Shown here: in pieces, positions 23,530 to 35,690 of the stretch | Layout: every line of letters starts with the position of its first letter | Numbering within the stretch: the stretch's first letter is position 1 | Assembly (NCBI GenBank): GCA_034092305.1 | Contig: JASJET010000225.1 | Span: 2,028,501 to 2,092,500 of the forward strand | Source: Diaprepes abbreviatus | Taxonomy: Eukaryota > Arthropoda > Insecta > Coleoptera > Curculionidae | Length of the DNA: 64,000 nt | Reading direction: 5' to 3' | Made by a program: the position numbers and the translations under genes | The notes under the pieces: model-generated | Seen by the model: only the letters and a program-made list of their open reading frames with translations | Told to the model about the DNA's origin: nothing | Databases searched by the model: none

Positions 23530-24885
23530 GTGGTGGTCCCATATTTTTTTGGACGAAATTGGTGCAGTAAAATCCAAGATGGCGCTAACAATATGACAAC
23601 CAAAAAAATTAATTTTGTCCGATCTTCTCCCAAATTGTTATGGGGGAATTTTCGGAGTCGTTCACAACGAATAAGAAATTATTTCTAAAAAATTCAATAT
23701 GGCGGATCAATATGGTTGACAAGAAAATTTAATTTTGTCCAATTTTCTCTAACATCGGTGTGGGGGAAGTTTCGGGCGCACATAATGAATCCAAAATATT
23801 TTTAAAAAATTCAATATGGCGGATCCAATATGGCGGCCAAAAAGTCAATTTTGTCCATTTTTTCCAAAATTGGTACAGGGGAATTTTCGGGGTCGCAATA
23901 ACGAATTTAAAATTATTTTTAAAAAATTCAATATGGCGGATCCAATATGGCGAACGAATGAATTAATTTTGTCCGATTTTTTCAAAATTGATATGAGGAA
24001 GTTTTTGGGATAGCACATTACGAATCTGAAATTATTAAAAAAAAATAAATGTGGCGGATTCAAGATGGCGGGATTAAAGATTCTGCATCTCTCTATTTTG
24101 TCTAAAATCTGTATTGGGGAATTTTTGTTAATGTTAATTACGAATTTAAAATATTTTTTGAAAAACAATCTGGTAAATTCAATTTGGCATCCTAAAAATT
24201 TTACATTTTTCGATTTTTTCCAAATTGATATAGGGGGTTGTTGAGGGTGTGAATTATAAATTTAACAGTATTTTTTCAAGAATCAATATGGCGAATCCAA
24301 CAGAGCGGACTAAAAATTTTACATTTTTCGATTTTGTTCAAAGGTGGGACTGAATTGTTTTTGAGGATGTAAATAGCGAATGTAAAATTATTCTAAGAAA
24401 ATCTAATATGTCAGATGCAATACGACGGTCTAGAAATTTTGGATTTCTGGATTTTATCCAGGTACTAGGGGGCGTTGAAAGGTCTAGATTTAGATTAGAT
24501 TACGACTTTAGAATTATTTTTTTGAAATTCAATATGGCAGATCCAATATGGTGGGTTGAAAATTTTACCTTATTCGCATTTTTTCAGATTTGGTATTAGG
24601 GGGTTTTCGGGGTCGTGTATTACGAATATGAAGTTAATTTTTTACAACTATTAGGTTGATAAGATACAATATGAGGGACGGAAAATTTTCCATTTTCCGA
24701 TTTTGTTTAAAATTGATATTGCGGGGTTTTTGGGGCGTATCCAAACAAAATATGCAGGATAACATATATATCGGGCTAAGAAGTCAACATCTCCAGTTCT
24801 GTAAATATCTATATTAGAAGGTTTTAGGGGCTATATTACTAATCTAAAATTAGTTTGAAATTTAAGACAGTGGATTTACCATGAC
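23530..24885. repeat. Degenerate tandem array, ~116-120 bp unit, about 11 copies
   Basis: Successive units start with a 'tacgaat-taaaatt' block at 23,899, 24,019, 24,139, 24,255 and 24,374, giving spacings of 116-120 bp. Each unit carries 'ttcaatatggcggatccaa', 'ttttgtccgattttttc' and 'gggg-atttttcggggtcg' blocks. Central units near 23,780-24,000 are the most alike; outer ones decay. Small ORFs rich in MADPIW arise from the repeat and are not genes. Confidence 0.9.
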
Positions 24886-25095
24886 AGATTAAATATTTGT
24901 TTAACACAATTTCACTGGTATTTGGAAAACTCTAAGAATTAAAAAATATTTAGTGGTTCATTTTAGTGTGATTTACAACTTTGGAGAAAATGAGTACTTT
25001 TTCGCCACCTTGGAATCATTGCAAGGTACATTAATCTCGATTAGTACTTAGTTCAAATAATTTATGGATTTCATAATGAATTCAAAACTAAAAAT

Positions 25096-25437
25096 CGAAA
25101 AATAAAATTTTCATAAAAAAAATTGAACCGACTTCTAAAAGTGCGCTAAAAAATGAAAAATAACTATAAATTTTTTTATGAAATTGAAATTTTTGAAGTC
25201 GGCGCCAAATTATTCCGAAATCAAATAAATAACTACTAATATATATAAATTATGGTAAGAAAGCAATTGTAAATAAAATATTTTAATCTGTTTATGAAAA
25301 TCACATTTTTTCAGGTATTAGTTTGGCGCCGACTTCAAAAATTTCAATTTCGTATAAAAATTTTTAGTTATTTTTCACTTTTTAGCGCACTTTTACAATT
25401 CAGTTAAATTTTTTTTATAAAAATTTTATTTATTTTA
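25096..25437. repeat. Inverted repeat with ~120 bp arms
   Basis: Positions 25,096-25,216 and 25,320-25,437 are close reverse complements (blocks 'aaaagtgcgctaaaaa', 'gaaaaataacta', 'tttttgaagtcggcgccaaa') separated by a ~100 bp spacer. The core 'gaagtcggcgcc' is GC-rich for this region. A non-autonomous hairpin element is likely. Confidence 0.85.
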
Positions 25438-26166
25438 TTTTTAATGATTGATATATACATATGGATATTAGGTTTTGACATTTTAACGTCAATAACCTGA
25501 AGCATCCTAATCCCAATTTAAATTTAAACGAATAATTTAAAAAGTAATTTATGTGAGATGATTTGGTCTTTGTACTTTTTAAAGAAAATTTTTTCTGCGA
25601 GTTAAAACTAACATATTCCTGCAAAAAAATGTAAAGCCAGTATATACTCCTTTGAGTACTGTTTGATTTTTTCAAGTTATTTTAGTTGTGTAAATATAAG
25701 AGCACATTTGCAAAATTTATTTAAATATAACTTAGAAATATAGAAGTAAAATTAATTTAATATGGAATGTCGAGTAGAGCTTGATATAGATTAATATTTC
25801 CAGTTATCTTTAAACGTCAAACTGAGTGTTGTAATCTATAAGCATAGCGTAAAACGGGGCTAATCGAAATCAGCAGGGTTGATTGAGATAAACAAAAATA
25901 AATTCTCCTTTTTCCTCCACCATATAATATGCATTTAAAGTCCATCAGTGGCTGTTTAACTAGACGTTGAACTTAAAGGACACTTTAGGGTACAAAAGAA
26001 ACAAATATCGATGTTTTTTAAACAATCAAAATTTCAGTAAAAAATAAAGAAATCTTTCTGCCGTATTTAAATAATTTGTTATATATGTAATTCGCCTTTC
26101 AGGCAAAGAATATGAAAAATATATGTACAAACAGTTTATTTCCTGCAAATATCGCTCTGGTCCTCT

Positions 26167-26208
26167 CTCCATACGCGTTTCGATCACCTCATAATCTCGT
26201 CAGTGGAG
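26167..26208 (-). ncRNA. Hammerhead ribozyme motif, left arm
   Basis: Minus strand: CTCCA, CTGACGA (exact CUGANGA), stem II GATT...GATC closing a loop, GAAACGCGTA, TGGAG. CTCCA and TGGAG pair as stem I. ACGCGU is self-complementary, so helix III would form between two copies, as in minimal type I hammerheads of Penelope elements. Predicted cleavage follows the A of UA. Confidence 0.75.
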
Positions 26209-26417
26209 CTGTATCGGACCGAGAGCAACATTAGCAGGAAATAACTGATATATGAACCATAAATTTCAAGGTATGTCGGCAGGATTTTACACCTGCCGTC
26301 TACCAACTTCGATGTCAGACTGAAAAATATCGCCAGTCGAACGACGTCTATGAATCAACGGAGTAACGTGAAATTTTTAAACAATCAAAATTTCAGTAAG
26401 AAATAAAAAAATCTCAG

Positions 26418-26459
26418 CTCCACTGACGAGATCATGAGGCGATCGAAACGCGTATGGAG
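26418..26459 (+). ncRNA. Hammerhead ribozyme motif, right arm
   Basis: Plus strand: CTCCA (26,418-26,422), CTGACGA (26,423-26,429), stem II GATC/GATC with a 7-nt loop (26,430-26,444), GAAACGCGTA (26,445-26,454), TGGAG (26,455-26,459). Every invariant core position is present and stem I pairs perfectly over 5 bp. This is the best-preserved ribozyme in the window. Confidence 0.8.
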
Positions 26460-26565
26460 AGAGGACCAGAGCGATACTTGCAGGAAATAACCTGTTTGTA
26501 CATATAATTTTCATATTCTCTGCCTGAAAGGAGAATTACATATATAACAAACTAAATATCGATGT

Positions 26566-26733
26566 GTCTCAATTTTTGATCAATGTGTTTGCCGAGTAAG
26601 CAAGGTTTTTGCAAACTTACTCCTGGACGAGTAAAACGGCAAGTCCTATAATTATTATTGCTTTTAAACTATTTGTTTAGTTATTAAGGATACAATTTGC
26701 CATAGTATACAGGGGTGTAACATATATCCGTCA

Positions 26734-26812
<79 letters not shown>
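26566..26812. repeat. Right part of the interrupted repeat, with (TA)n
   Basis: Continues the repeat seen at 22,333-22,498 after the foldback insertion, with an extra ~43 bp containing a small palindrome (GTAAGCAA...TTGCAAACTTAC). It ends in a (TA)n run at 26,737-26,812. Confidence 0.75.
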
Positions 26813-26815
<3 letters not shown>

Positions 26816-26933
26816 CGATAAAGTATTTTTAAAGAATTTTTAATAAGGGAAGGGGAAGGAAAGCCTATTGGGATTACGTTTTAAATTTATTTTTAAATGT
26901 ACACGGTGGCTCAAAAAAAAATTCACACCATAG

Positions 26934-28330
26934 TTGTCAAAGTTTAAATGGAACGGCCTCTATATTATAGCATATTTTGAGAGCGCGGGTCCAATAAAGG
27001 TAAGAAATGGCAAACGCTCTTCTATGCCTTTTGCAGTTCCAATGATTTGGCGAGAACCAACAAATCATTTTAACGACTGTTACTTTTGCATGACAAAAGT
27101 GTCTGGATTTTCAAGAAAGAACAATCATAACGTTGGATATCTGGATATTCCCTCAGCAATAAAGCCAGTTTCTCATGAAGAAGATTTACAGTTCCAACGC
27201 ACCCGGCGAAATGGGAAGAAAATTTAGAAACGTATGATGATAAGGCAGAACCCGATAATGTATCAGAAAAGGACGATTCTTATTTTCCCGAAAGTGAAGG
27301 AAAAACACTCCACCTAATCGAACAACCTGAATTAAATGATCTAATTCGGGACCTCCACTTATCCAAAGAACATGCTGAAGTATTAGAGTATAGATTACAA
27401 CAATGAAATTTACTAGTCACTGGAACCAAAGCTACAATATTTAGGAACCGTAACCAGGAAATATCCTGATTTCTTACTCTGCAGGATAAAATGTGTGTTT
27501 GTGTTAATCCAAATAGTGTTATGGAAAAAGTAAGATTTGCATAAAACCCTGACGAATGACGCTTATTTATATATTCTTATAAAATAAGTTTAAAAGCAGT
27601 TCTGCTCCATATACCTTCTATTCCTCTTGCACATGCAGTTGACATGAAGGAAACATTCTAAATGCAATAAGCTATGATACGTATAAGTGGCAAATATATG
27701 GTGGTCTAAAAGTCATAGGAACATTACTAGGGCTTCAGGGTAGATTCACAAAATATTGCTGTTTTCTTTGTCTTTGGAACAGTAGAGCAACACAGAGCCA
27801 TTACCAAGTAAAAAAATGGCTTCCCAGGGAGAGATTCCAGCTTAAGCTAACGTAAAGAATATACCCCTTGTTGATCCAAAAAATATTTGGTTACCTCCAT
27901 TATACATTAAACTGGGATTGATTAAAAATTTCGTTAAAGCATTAACTAAAGAAGGAGATGCGTTTAAATGTCTTAAACAAATTTTTCCTCAACTAAATGA
28001 TGCTAATACTCCTTTATTTGTTGGACCAAAAATTAGAAAAATACTAAGGGATCAACAATTTGATCCAAAAAAAAAAGTAGAAAACTACGAGAAACTAGTA
28101 GAAGAAGTACTTGAGAACTACTGCAAAATAGGCTGTCGTATATCTCTTAAAATACACTTCTTGCAATCCCATTTAAATTTTTTCCCAGAAAACTTGGGTG
28201 CGGTTAGTGACAAGCAAGAAGAAAGATTCCACCAAGATATATTAACAATGGAGCAACGCTACCAAGGCAGATGGAATTCAGCAATGGTGGGAAAGTATTG
28301 GTAGTTTCTTATGAAAGAAAACGATCAGGA
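26934..28330 (+). pseudogene. Pseudogene of a recurrent insect transposon-associated protein
   Basis: Several frames on the plus strand spell one protein, in order: RSSMPFAVPMIWREPTNHFNDCYFCM (a C-x2-C pair), YLDIPSAIKPVSHEEDL, ELNDLIRDLHLSKEHAEVLEYRLQQ, SYKISLKAVLLHIPSIPLAHAVDMKET, GGLKVIGTLLGLQGRFTKYCCFLCLW-like, LIKNFVKAL, FVGPKIRKILRD, ISLKIHFLQSHLNFFPENLGAVSDKQEERFHQDI, and MEQRYQGRWN. I recognise the family as a multi-copy protein in many arthropod genomes, presumably a mobile element product. I do not know its biochemical activity. Many frameshifts and stops are present; the longest open piece (27,918-28,304) is the C-terminus. It is unlike the LINEs around it. Confidence 0.75.
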
Positions 28331-29689
28331 ATATAAGCGAAAGACAACATTTGCAACAAACTTATGTACAAGAAACTTATTATAAATGTATTTTCATGTG
28401 TATTTTTGTAAATAAATCCTGTTTTCCTTAAAATGTTTTTTTATTGTTTTGAACTTATGTATAAATATTAAATAAAAATGTTTGTATTAAATAAAAATAA
28501 CTGATGAATTCTATAACTTAAGATCTATTCGTGGTGGAAAATTTTCCTTGTTGAATTCGCAGTCAGGATGCTTAAAACTCCCACGGGCAACCATTATAAC
28601 ATCAGTCGCAATTTTTTTGTGTTTTTATTGACTAGTGTAATTTAACGACGTCGTATTTTAAGCAATAAAATTTTAGGGTAGAAAAGAGAATTCAATGAAA
28701 CTTCAACTTCAATAACAAAAAATGTAGGCCATTAAATTGTGCTCGATTCTTATTTGAGATACTCTATATAAGGTAAACCAATTGTTTATTGATTTAATGA
28801 TATAGCCGCAGTCAAATAGTGAAGTACTAAATAGAAATACTATATATCAGTATCAGACAGAAAATTATCGGTATCGACTAAAAAACTATGTGATTTTTAT
28901 TGGTAAAACGTATATTTAAACTAACAATTATACAAAAACTTCCAACATTTTATTAAATGTTATAATTTTTTTCCTCTACCACTTTTTATAAAGATTTTAT
29001 ATCAAATAATTTACAATCAAAGCAGAAACCACAGTCACGTTTCCGAAATACCCTCTCTTTTTACTCACAAACGCGTCTCTTTACAATGATAAACAACTCC
29101 CAAATTTCCAGTCAATTAATTTTAATTTTCTGGCAAAAAGTTCTCGTTAACTTTATTGTTGAACAAGCTCAAATACATGTGCATTGATTTGTTCGATGAA
29201 AAAATTTAAAAAGGAGAACAATTGGCTTTCCTGTTGTTTTGTTAGATGAATTCCACATAGTAGTCGAACAGTAGTGATTTTCAAACGTTTGTGAGTTATT
29301 GTACCAGTTAGTGTTTTAATTTAACTTATTTAACATATAATGAATTAGTGAAACCACTACTTCTGTTTAAATTGTCATAATGAGCATAAGTTGCGTCTTC
29401 ACACATAAATTTGTATTCGAATTCATATGTACTGTTAAAGAGAGACACTTTGAAAGATGTTCAGCAATTTAGATAATGTGGATATTGTAAATATTTTGTA
29501 GATTGAAAATGGATGCAGAGTTTCAAAATTTTTATTACGAAAAGTTTATAAATTACTAACTTAAAAAGCCAAATTTGACAGATAAAGTTTTCTTATTAAT
29601 ATTTTTTACTGAACTATATATAATTCGTTTTGGTATAACATTCCGTGTTCAAGATAAATAGTTCATACTGGTTTAATTTAAAAAGAAAA
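28331..29689. other. AT-rich DNA, no gene recognised
   Basis: Only the short repeat near 29,088-29,165 (shared with 23,210-23,290) stands out. Confidence 0.45.
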
Positions 29690-30020
29690 GTCATTTGCGA
29701 CCTCTGGTTGGTAGCAGTAACGGATATGGAGAAGAACATTCTTTCTAGTTTTAATACGTTCAGTCTTGCTAACTGGCCTTTTCCACTTCTTCTTATCTGT
29801 ATCGGGCTGGTCCTATTCCATTTTTGCTAGAAATTGTTTTTAATGTGGTTTACAAATGTTTCTTTTTTCCTTTATTTTTATCTCCACCTGATAACTATAG
29901 ATGTCCTTCCATATGCCCTCTGCAATGCCACATGCTCTGCTCATTGCCCATTTTCTGTGTTTGTTAGCCTATTCCTAAGGGTACACTCAACATTGCTCTT
30001 TCAATAACCCTTTGTGTCAC

Positions 30021-31342
30021 CAGGCGCGGATCCAATGGGGGACTGTGGCGGCCATCGCCCCCCCCCCCAAGAGCTTTGAGTTCAGGAAAATAGACCAGAT
30101 TTTGCCTATAATACTATAGTTTATTCAAGAACTAGAGAGAATAATAAATCATTTTTTACCCTTTTTTTCTTCGAAAACTACCTGTGATATTTAGTCCGGT
30201 GTCTTTGGCAAAATCATATATTTTTCATAGGAATGGGTTGGAAATTTTATAATCAAAAATACTGGTCTATAATAATAGACTATTTGGGTTGGATAACAGT
30301 AGATATTTGGAAGTGTGAAGTGTTAAAAATGATTTTAATCCTTGTCATAGGCGTCGGAAGGAGGTTTATTTTATCACTAAGTATTTATGACATAGAATAT
30401 TATTTCGGTAACAAACGTAAAATAAAAAGTTTTTTTAATATTATTTTATTTCTTATGATTTCCTAATAATTCACATACATCACAAAATATAGACAATTTT
30501 GACATATTTAACACAAATCACAACTATATTTTTATTATTTTTAATTTTGGCATAGAAAAGTCGTTTTTTTCTCCTTCAGTATTCGATACATGGTAGATTT
30601 TCCAACTCCTGTCATGTTGAAACACATTCCCACAAAGCTTTTAACATTATTATCTAGATATTGATGTGTTAAGGCATCATAAACATTCATCGTAATAAGT
30701 TTTTCGTTGAGGAAAAAATGCATTGGTTTAACGATTTTGGAATAAATATAGAGGTGGAAGCCATATCTTTTGGGTATCTCACTAATCTCAAATAATTTAT
30801 AAAAACAAGCACAAACAAGATAAATCACTAAGGACACACACTATAAGGTGTACTTTGCTCACAGAAATTAAATTGAACTATCAGAAATTTTATTGTTGCA
30901 ATAAATTTATAAAAGCTTATAATATTTAAATATAATTAAATATAATTAGATTTACGGCAGTCAGTTACCTGCGGCACTGGAGCTGGTACGTTCAAGGTTT
31001 CGGTAACAATTTTGTTACTGTCTCTAGTTTTTTAATAGATCATAGAAATGTGTATGCTTGCGATCGCTCCCTCCCCTCCCAAGAGCTTTGAGTTCAGGAA
31101 AATAGAACCGATTCTGCCTTTTATATTAAGAATGGGTATGCTGCTGGCATCCCCCTCTCTCTCCAAAAGCCTCAAATTCAGAAAAATAGACCCGATCCTG
31201 CCTTTTAACTAGAAATGGGAATGTTGCTGGCATTTTTACCTCCCCCCCCCCCCCCCGTCGACAACTTGCATTCGCTTGCCATACTGTACTTTTGTGATAT
31301 CACCGCCCCCTCCCCCAAAGAGAGAGGCTGGATCCACCCCTG
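30021..31342. mobile_element. hAT-like non-autonomous element with TGTGTCAC duplication
   Basis: The ends CAGGCGCGGATCCA and CAGGGGTGGATCCAG (inverted) are flanked by the 8 bp duplication TGTGTCAC at 30,013-30,020 and 31,343-31,350, as expected for hAT elements. The interior has three copies of an ~80 bp unit ('gagttcaggaaaatagacc-gat--tgcctt') at about 30,060-30,120, 31,080-31,150 and 31,160-31,235, plus poly(C) runs. About 940 bp of unrelated AT-rich DNA (30,120-31,060) separates the first unit from the others. A shorter relative lies at 52,938-53,155. Confidence 0.88.
30541..30837 (-). other. Unrecognised small ORF inside the hAT-like MITE
   Basis: A 98-residue minus-strand ORF within the ~940 bp insert. 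Its end, FNMTGVGKSTMYRILKEKK, resembles a helix-turn-helix of the kind in DDE transposases. The rest resembles nothing known to me. It could be chance, or the remnant of a further nested DNA transposon. Confidence 0.3.
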
Positions 31343-31940
31343 TGTGTCACTCATAGCTGTTCACCACTTTTTGTATGTGATCCATTGTTTCCATTACATA
31401 AATCATCGCTGGCAAAATACAGCCATCATAGATCTTTCTTTTGAAGTTCAGGGAAATATCTTTATTTTATGGTATAAGTTTAATTGTCTGAAGGTTGGCC
31501 AAATAAGGATTATTCCTCTCTTAATCTACACAATGTAATTTTCCCTTCCGATTTTCATAATATGTCTCAGACAGACCTATTCTGTAACAAATTCAATTTG
31601 ATTGTTTCGGATTGTGACAACAGACTGACCTTCACTCATAATCATCGTTTTATTGAAGATCATATTCAGGTCGACATTTTAAGATGCATCAATTAATTTT
31701 TCTATCATTATTTTTGATTAGTTGAAATCACCATGATTAGGACATCATTGATGAGCCGACGATGGTTGAGATAGTTAGTATTAATATTAACTGCTAGAGC
31801 CCCCCACCCTAGTGGAGTTGTTGATAGACGTCTTCTACAGCTACAGTAAAGAATTTAGGAGAGATAACATCAGCCTGACGATTTCCTCTCTTTAAATGAT
31901 TTTCTTCTATTCTTGATGATCCTAAAATGAATCGTGAAGT

Positions 31941-31943
<3 letters not shown>

Positions 31944-31996
<53 letters not shown>
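31944..31996. repeat. (AT)n microsatellite inside LINE coding sequence
   Basis: Pure AT dinucleotide run between motif A and motif B remnants of the minus-strand LINE. Confidence 0.97.
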
Positions 31997-31998
<2 letters not shown>

Positions 31999-32200
31999 TG
32001 ATTATCAGAGAATATCGAGAATTGATCCTTGTATTGTTTAGTGCTGTTAATAAAGACCACTTTTCCATCATATGGAAGGCTTTATGGAAGTTAGCGAAAG
32101 CCATATTCTGTAGACCATTATACTCTGTAGCTTTTTCGTTAGTGTTTAAATGATTTGCAAGTGATATGCCGTGCTATAAGTCCCTCGAAACCTAAATCTA

Positions 32201-32939
32201 ATTGTCCCTCCCACAAACGGTGGTCAACTACTGTGACATTTATCTTTGGATATTTATTAAATTTCTATTACAATCTATTGCAAACAGAATTTATAGATTT
32301 AAATACCTAAGGTTCCTTATAATTGATCATTCTGCCATTATCACATTTTATTTCAATTCTAAATAGTTTTATTTTATCCATTGCCTTTCACATATAAAAC
32401 TTTATGCTTTGTTTATTCCACGGTCACAAATTAGGACGTAAAAAACGTGTTTTTTCAAATATGACTTCCATTTACTAACTACAACATCCCTGAATTAAAA
32501 TTTGCAAAATTTGTGAATTCAACAATTTTCTAACAAAAACGTATTGGTGTTTATTTGCCGTTAAAAAACAATCATAATTTTTCCAACAGGCTGATTTATT
32601 TAGTAAAAAAACAGCTTAACCTATTTTGCTTTACAAGTTCTATGGAAACTAATTGTTTTTTTTATTACCATTTCAATGGTATTATAAAAACCAAAATAAC
32701 CTATTACGGTGTAATTTTTATTTAGTTAATAATTTTAAATTTTTCCCCTCAATAACAAAATCGATTAAAAAGACTCATAAAGACATGATGTAATTCTTAC
32801 TGACACTGGTGTTAAAATATTCATTTTTCTCAAAGGTGTGTTATACCCATAAGAACAAGAGAATTTAAAAATGTATATTTTTAATTGAAGGGGCTTCTTG
32901 TGAACATTCTTTTGTTTTCAAATTACATCTGTTCTAAAA
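32201..32939. other. AT-rich spacer, nothing recognised
   Basis: No gene or repeat identified between two LINE relics. Confidence 0.45.
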
Positions 32940-33800
32940 ATCACTAAAATTCTTCTTCCTCTTGATGCGGCTTCTCCTCTGGAAGTATCCGATCATTATG
33001 GCTATTTTTAGTTCCGAAATAGTGCTTTGAAATAATTCCGCTGATTCATACCAAAGAGATTGAGCAGCCAGGATATCTTGCGTCGACCGAAGCTCCTTCT
33101 TAATATAGTATTTCCCTACATAAAAAGCTTCATATTTTTCATGTATTCAAGAAATTCACGTTTTCTCTTCTTCAATACGAATAAGATTTCTAACTTTTTT
33201 TCAGTCTGTCTAATACCTGATGTTTCGTAATATGATCTACCCACAAAATTCTCAGAAAATGTCTGTATACCTACATTTTGAAAGCTTTCAATATTCTCGA
33301 AGTTTCTTTGCTCAACGTTCTCCCTTCCAAACCTTACAACAGTACTGGAAATGCGTAATACCAAGCCACTCTTATTCTTAGAGTTATAGTCCAATAATCT
33401 TTAAAGATCTTCGAAGTTGCCTGCAAGTTTTTGGTTGATCTTCCATTGATAAATATTCTGATACGTCTACCTCCAGTTCTTCGCGAAATAAGTATTCTGA
33501 ATAAATATTAGACAGCATGGGTAAAAGCACACACTCCTACCTGACACCTTTTTGAACACGGACTTTGATATATTGTTATAAGTTTTTATTTGTGCCGTTT
33601 GTTCCTAGTGGAGATTATATACTATGCTGATATATTGATAGTCGATGTTGATCCTCTGAAGTATATCTAGCAGTTTTTCATGATTTGCTGTAATCGATAA
33701 AACACACATATATGTACTGGTTAACATCTAGACATATCTGCGATAGAATAAAGAGCGAAGATAACTTTCCTGTTTCAGGTCTACCCTTACCATAAATTCT
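32940..33800 (-). mobile_element. APE-type LINE 3' fragment, (GAA)-tail family
   Basis: The minus strand reads VYMCVLSIT...NHEKLLDILQRINIDYQY near 33,700, motif B VRVQKGVRQECVLLPMLSNIYSEYLFREEL near 33,560, INGRSTKNLQ where the FADD block should follow (deleted), RLLDYNSKNKSGLVLRI, a scrambled middle (ORF 33,116-33,394), and a tail LWYESAELFQSTISELKIAIMIGYFQRR matching the end of the LINE at 44,552-46,712 (SVELFRVAANRVRVAMMISNLR). It ends in an AGAGGAAGAAGAA-type tail at about 32,945. Inactive. Confidence 0.75.
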
Positions 33801-33928
33801 GGTTTATATAATCTTTAGGAATACTTTGAAAATATGGCTCATGAGGCTGAGCTGAGTCCATGATCATCGCATCTGGAAACTCGTACTTGTTTTAAAAGGA
33901 ACAAAGGGCCATTCGTGTGGAATTATCC

Positions 33929-34955
<1,027 letters not shown>

Positions 34956-34959
34956 TAAA

Positions 34960-35690
34960 AGTTGGTTAATGTACTGTCGCCAAAGATTTAGTTTTGCTTC
35001 TGAAGTAAATTTCTCTTCGTCGTCTTTCATTACGCTTATCTCACGTTTGCGTTCTACACCCGCAATCTGTTTAACTTATATAGGTTAAAACGATCGTACT
35101 TCGTCTAATTCCTCTATTTTTCTGCATTTTGCAGTCATCTAATTTTTTTTTTATAATTGTATCGTGCAATTTCTTGCACTCTAACTATAAGTTTCGTCTT
35201 TCTTCCATTACTTCTAGAATTTCTTTGGCGATTTACTGTTGTTTTCCCTACTTCCAATACTTACTTCCTGCACTGTGGTTAATGTATCTTTAATGTTAAA
35301 CCATTTTGTCTCTTCGCTTAGTTCCTGAGTGTTTTCTTGTTGCCTATGACATTTTTTATTTATGCTCTCAGTCATAGTATTTCATATTTCTGACTGCTGT
35401 AGAGTTCTAACATCAATGTTTTAATTTGTATTTCTTCGCTTTTCATTTTTAGTTTAATATAAAAATCCTTTATTACTGGCTTATGACAGGAGCCAACATA
35501 TGTTCCTGAATAGGTTTTTATTGCCTTTAAACCATTTCTAACTCTTTTATTAAATAGTATATAATCTATTTAGTTCCTAATTATTCAATCTTTGTTATCA
35601 CCCGGTAACTTCCACGTGTCAATTCTTCTTTTTGATAATTTAAGAAGCATATTGGTAACTATAAACTATTTTTCTGTACAGAACTGTAAT
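34960..35690 (-). mobile_element. APE-type LINE endonuclease/linker fragment
   Basis: Minus-strand relic read from 35,690: RRIDTWKLPGDNKD, IDYILFNKRVRNGLKAIKTYSGTYVGS-CHKPVI (end of the APE endonuclease; the family has IGSDHNPVI, so the catalytic Asp is lost), then a linker resembling 44,722-44,994 (SRSNGRKTKL for 'LMDERR'). No reverse transcriptase follows because the copy is cut at about 34,960, abutting the Penelope fragment. Confidence 0.65.

Larger units (their letters stand above)
26015..26553. mobile_element. Ribozyme-bearing foldback element, 539 bp, with 12 bp target duplication
   Basis: The element is flanked by AAATATCGATGT at 26,003-26,014 and 26,554-26,565. The same sequence occurs once, uninterrupted, in the related repeat at 22,321-22,332. 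Inside, 26,088-26,209 is the reverse complement of 26,417-26,548. Each arm carries a complete hammerhead-type core, pointing in opposite directions. A block starting 'aaacaatcaaaatttcagta' occurs at the left end (26,021) and again directly repeated before the right arm (26,379). No protein is encoded. The hammerhead suggests kinship with Penelope-like elements or animal retrozymes, but inverted pairs of ribozymes are not the usual retrozyme layout. Confidence 0.85.
29690..32200 (-). mobile_element. APE-type LINE relic, split by a hAT-like MITE
   Basis: Minus-strand LINE pieces read, from 32,140 down: MAFANFHKAFHMMEKW (motif A region; the catalytic Asp is His), ALNNTRINSRY, then after an (AT)n expansion LKRGNRQADVISPKFFTVAVEDVYQQL (motif B, family RGVRQGDTISPKLFTAALED), further decayed pieces, and SLNFKRKIYDGCILPAMIYVMETMDHIQKVVNSYE at 31,351. 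The frame resumes beyond the MITE at 30,012 with VTQRVIERAMLSVPLRNRLTNTENG, the normal continuation of this family (VTQRAMERAMLGVSLRDRI). The C-terminal tail fades by about 29,690. Confidence 0.8.

Noticed and set aside
23482..24168. Several ORFs with MADPIW-type repeats
   Set aside because: They arise from the ~120 bp tandem array and have no family character.
23530..24885. CRISPR-like repeat-spacer array
   Set aside because: Units are contiguous, degenerate and 120 bp long, without short conserved repeats and unique spacers; the genome is eukaryotic.
22792..31256. Poly(C) runs as possible assembly gaps or regulatory tracts
   Set aside because: Short homopolymers (10-17 C), two of them inside the hAT-like MITE; no sign of a regulatory role.
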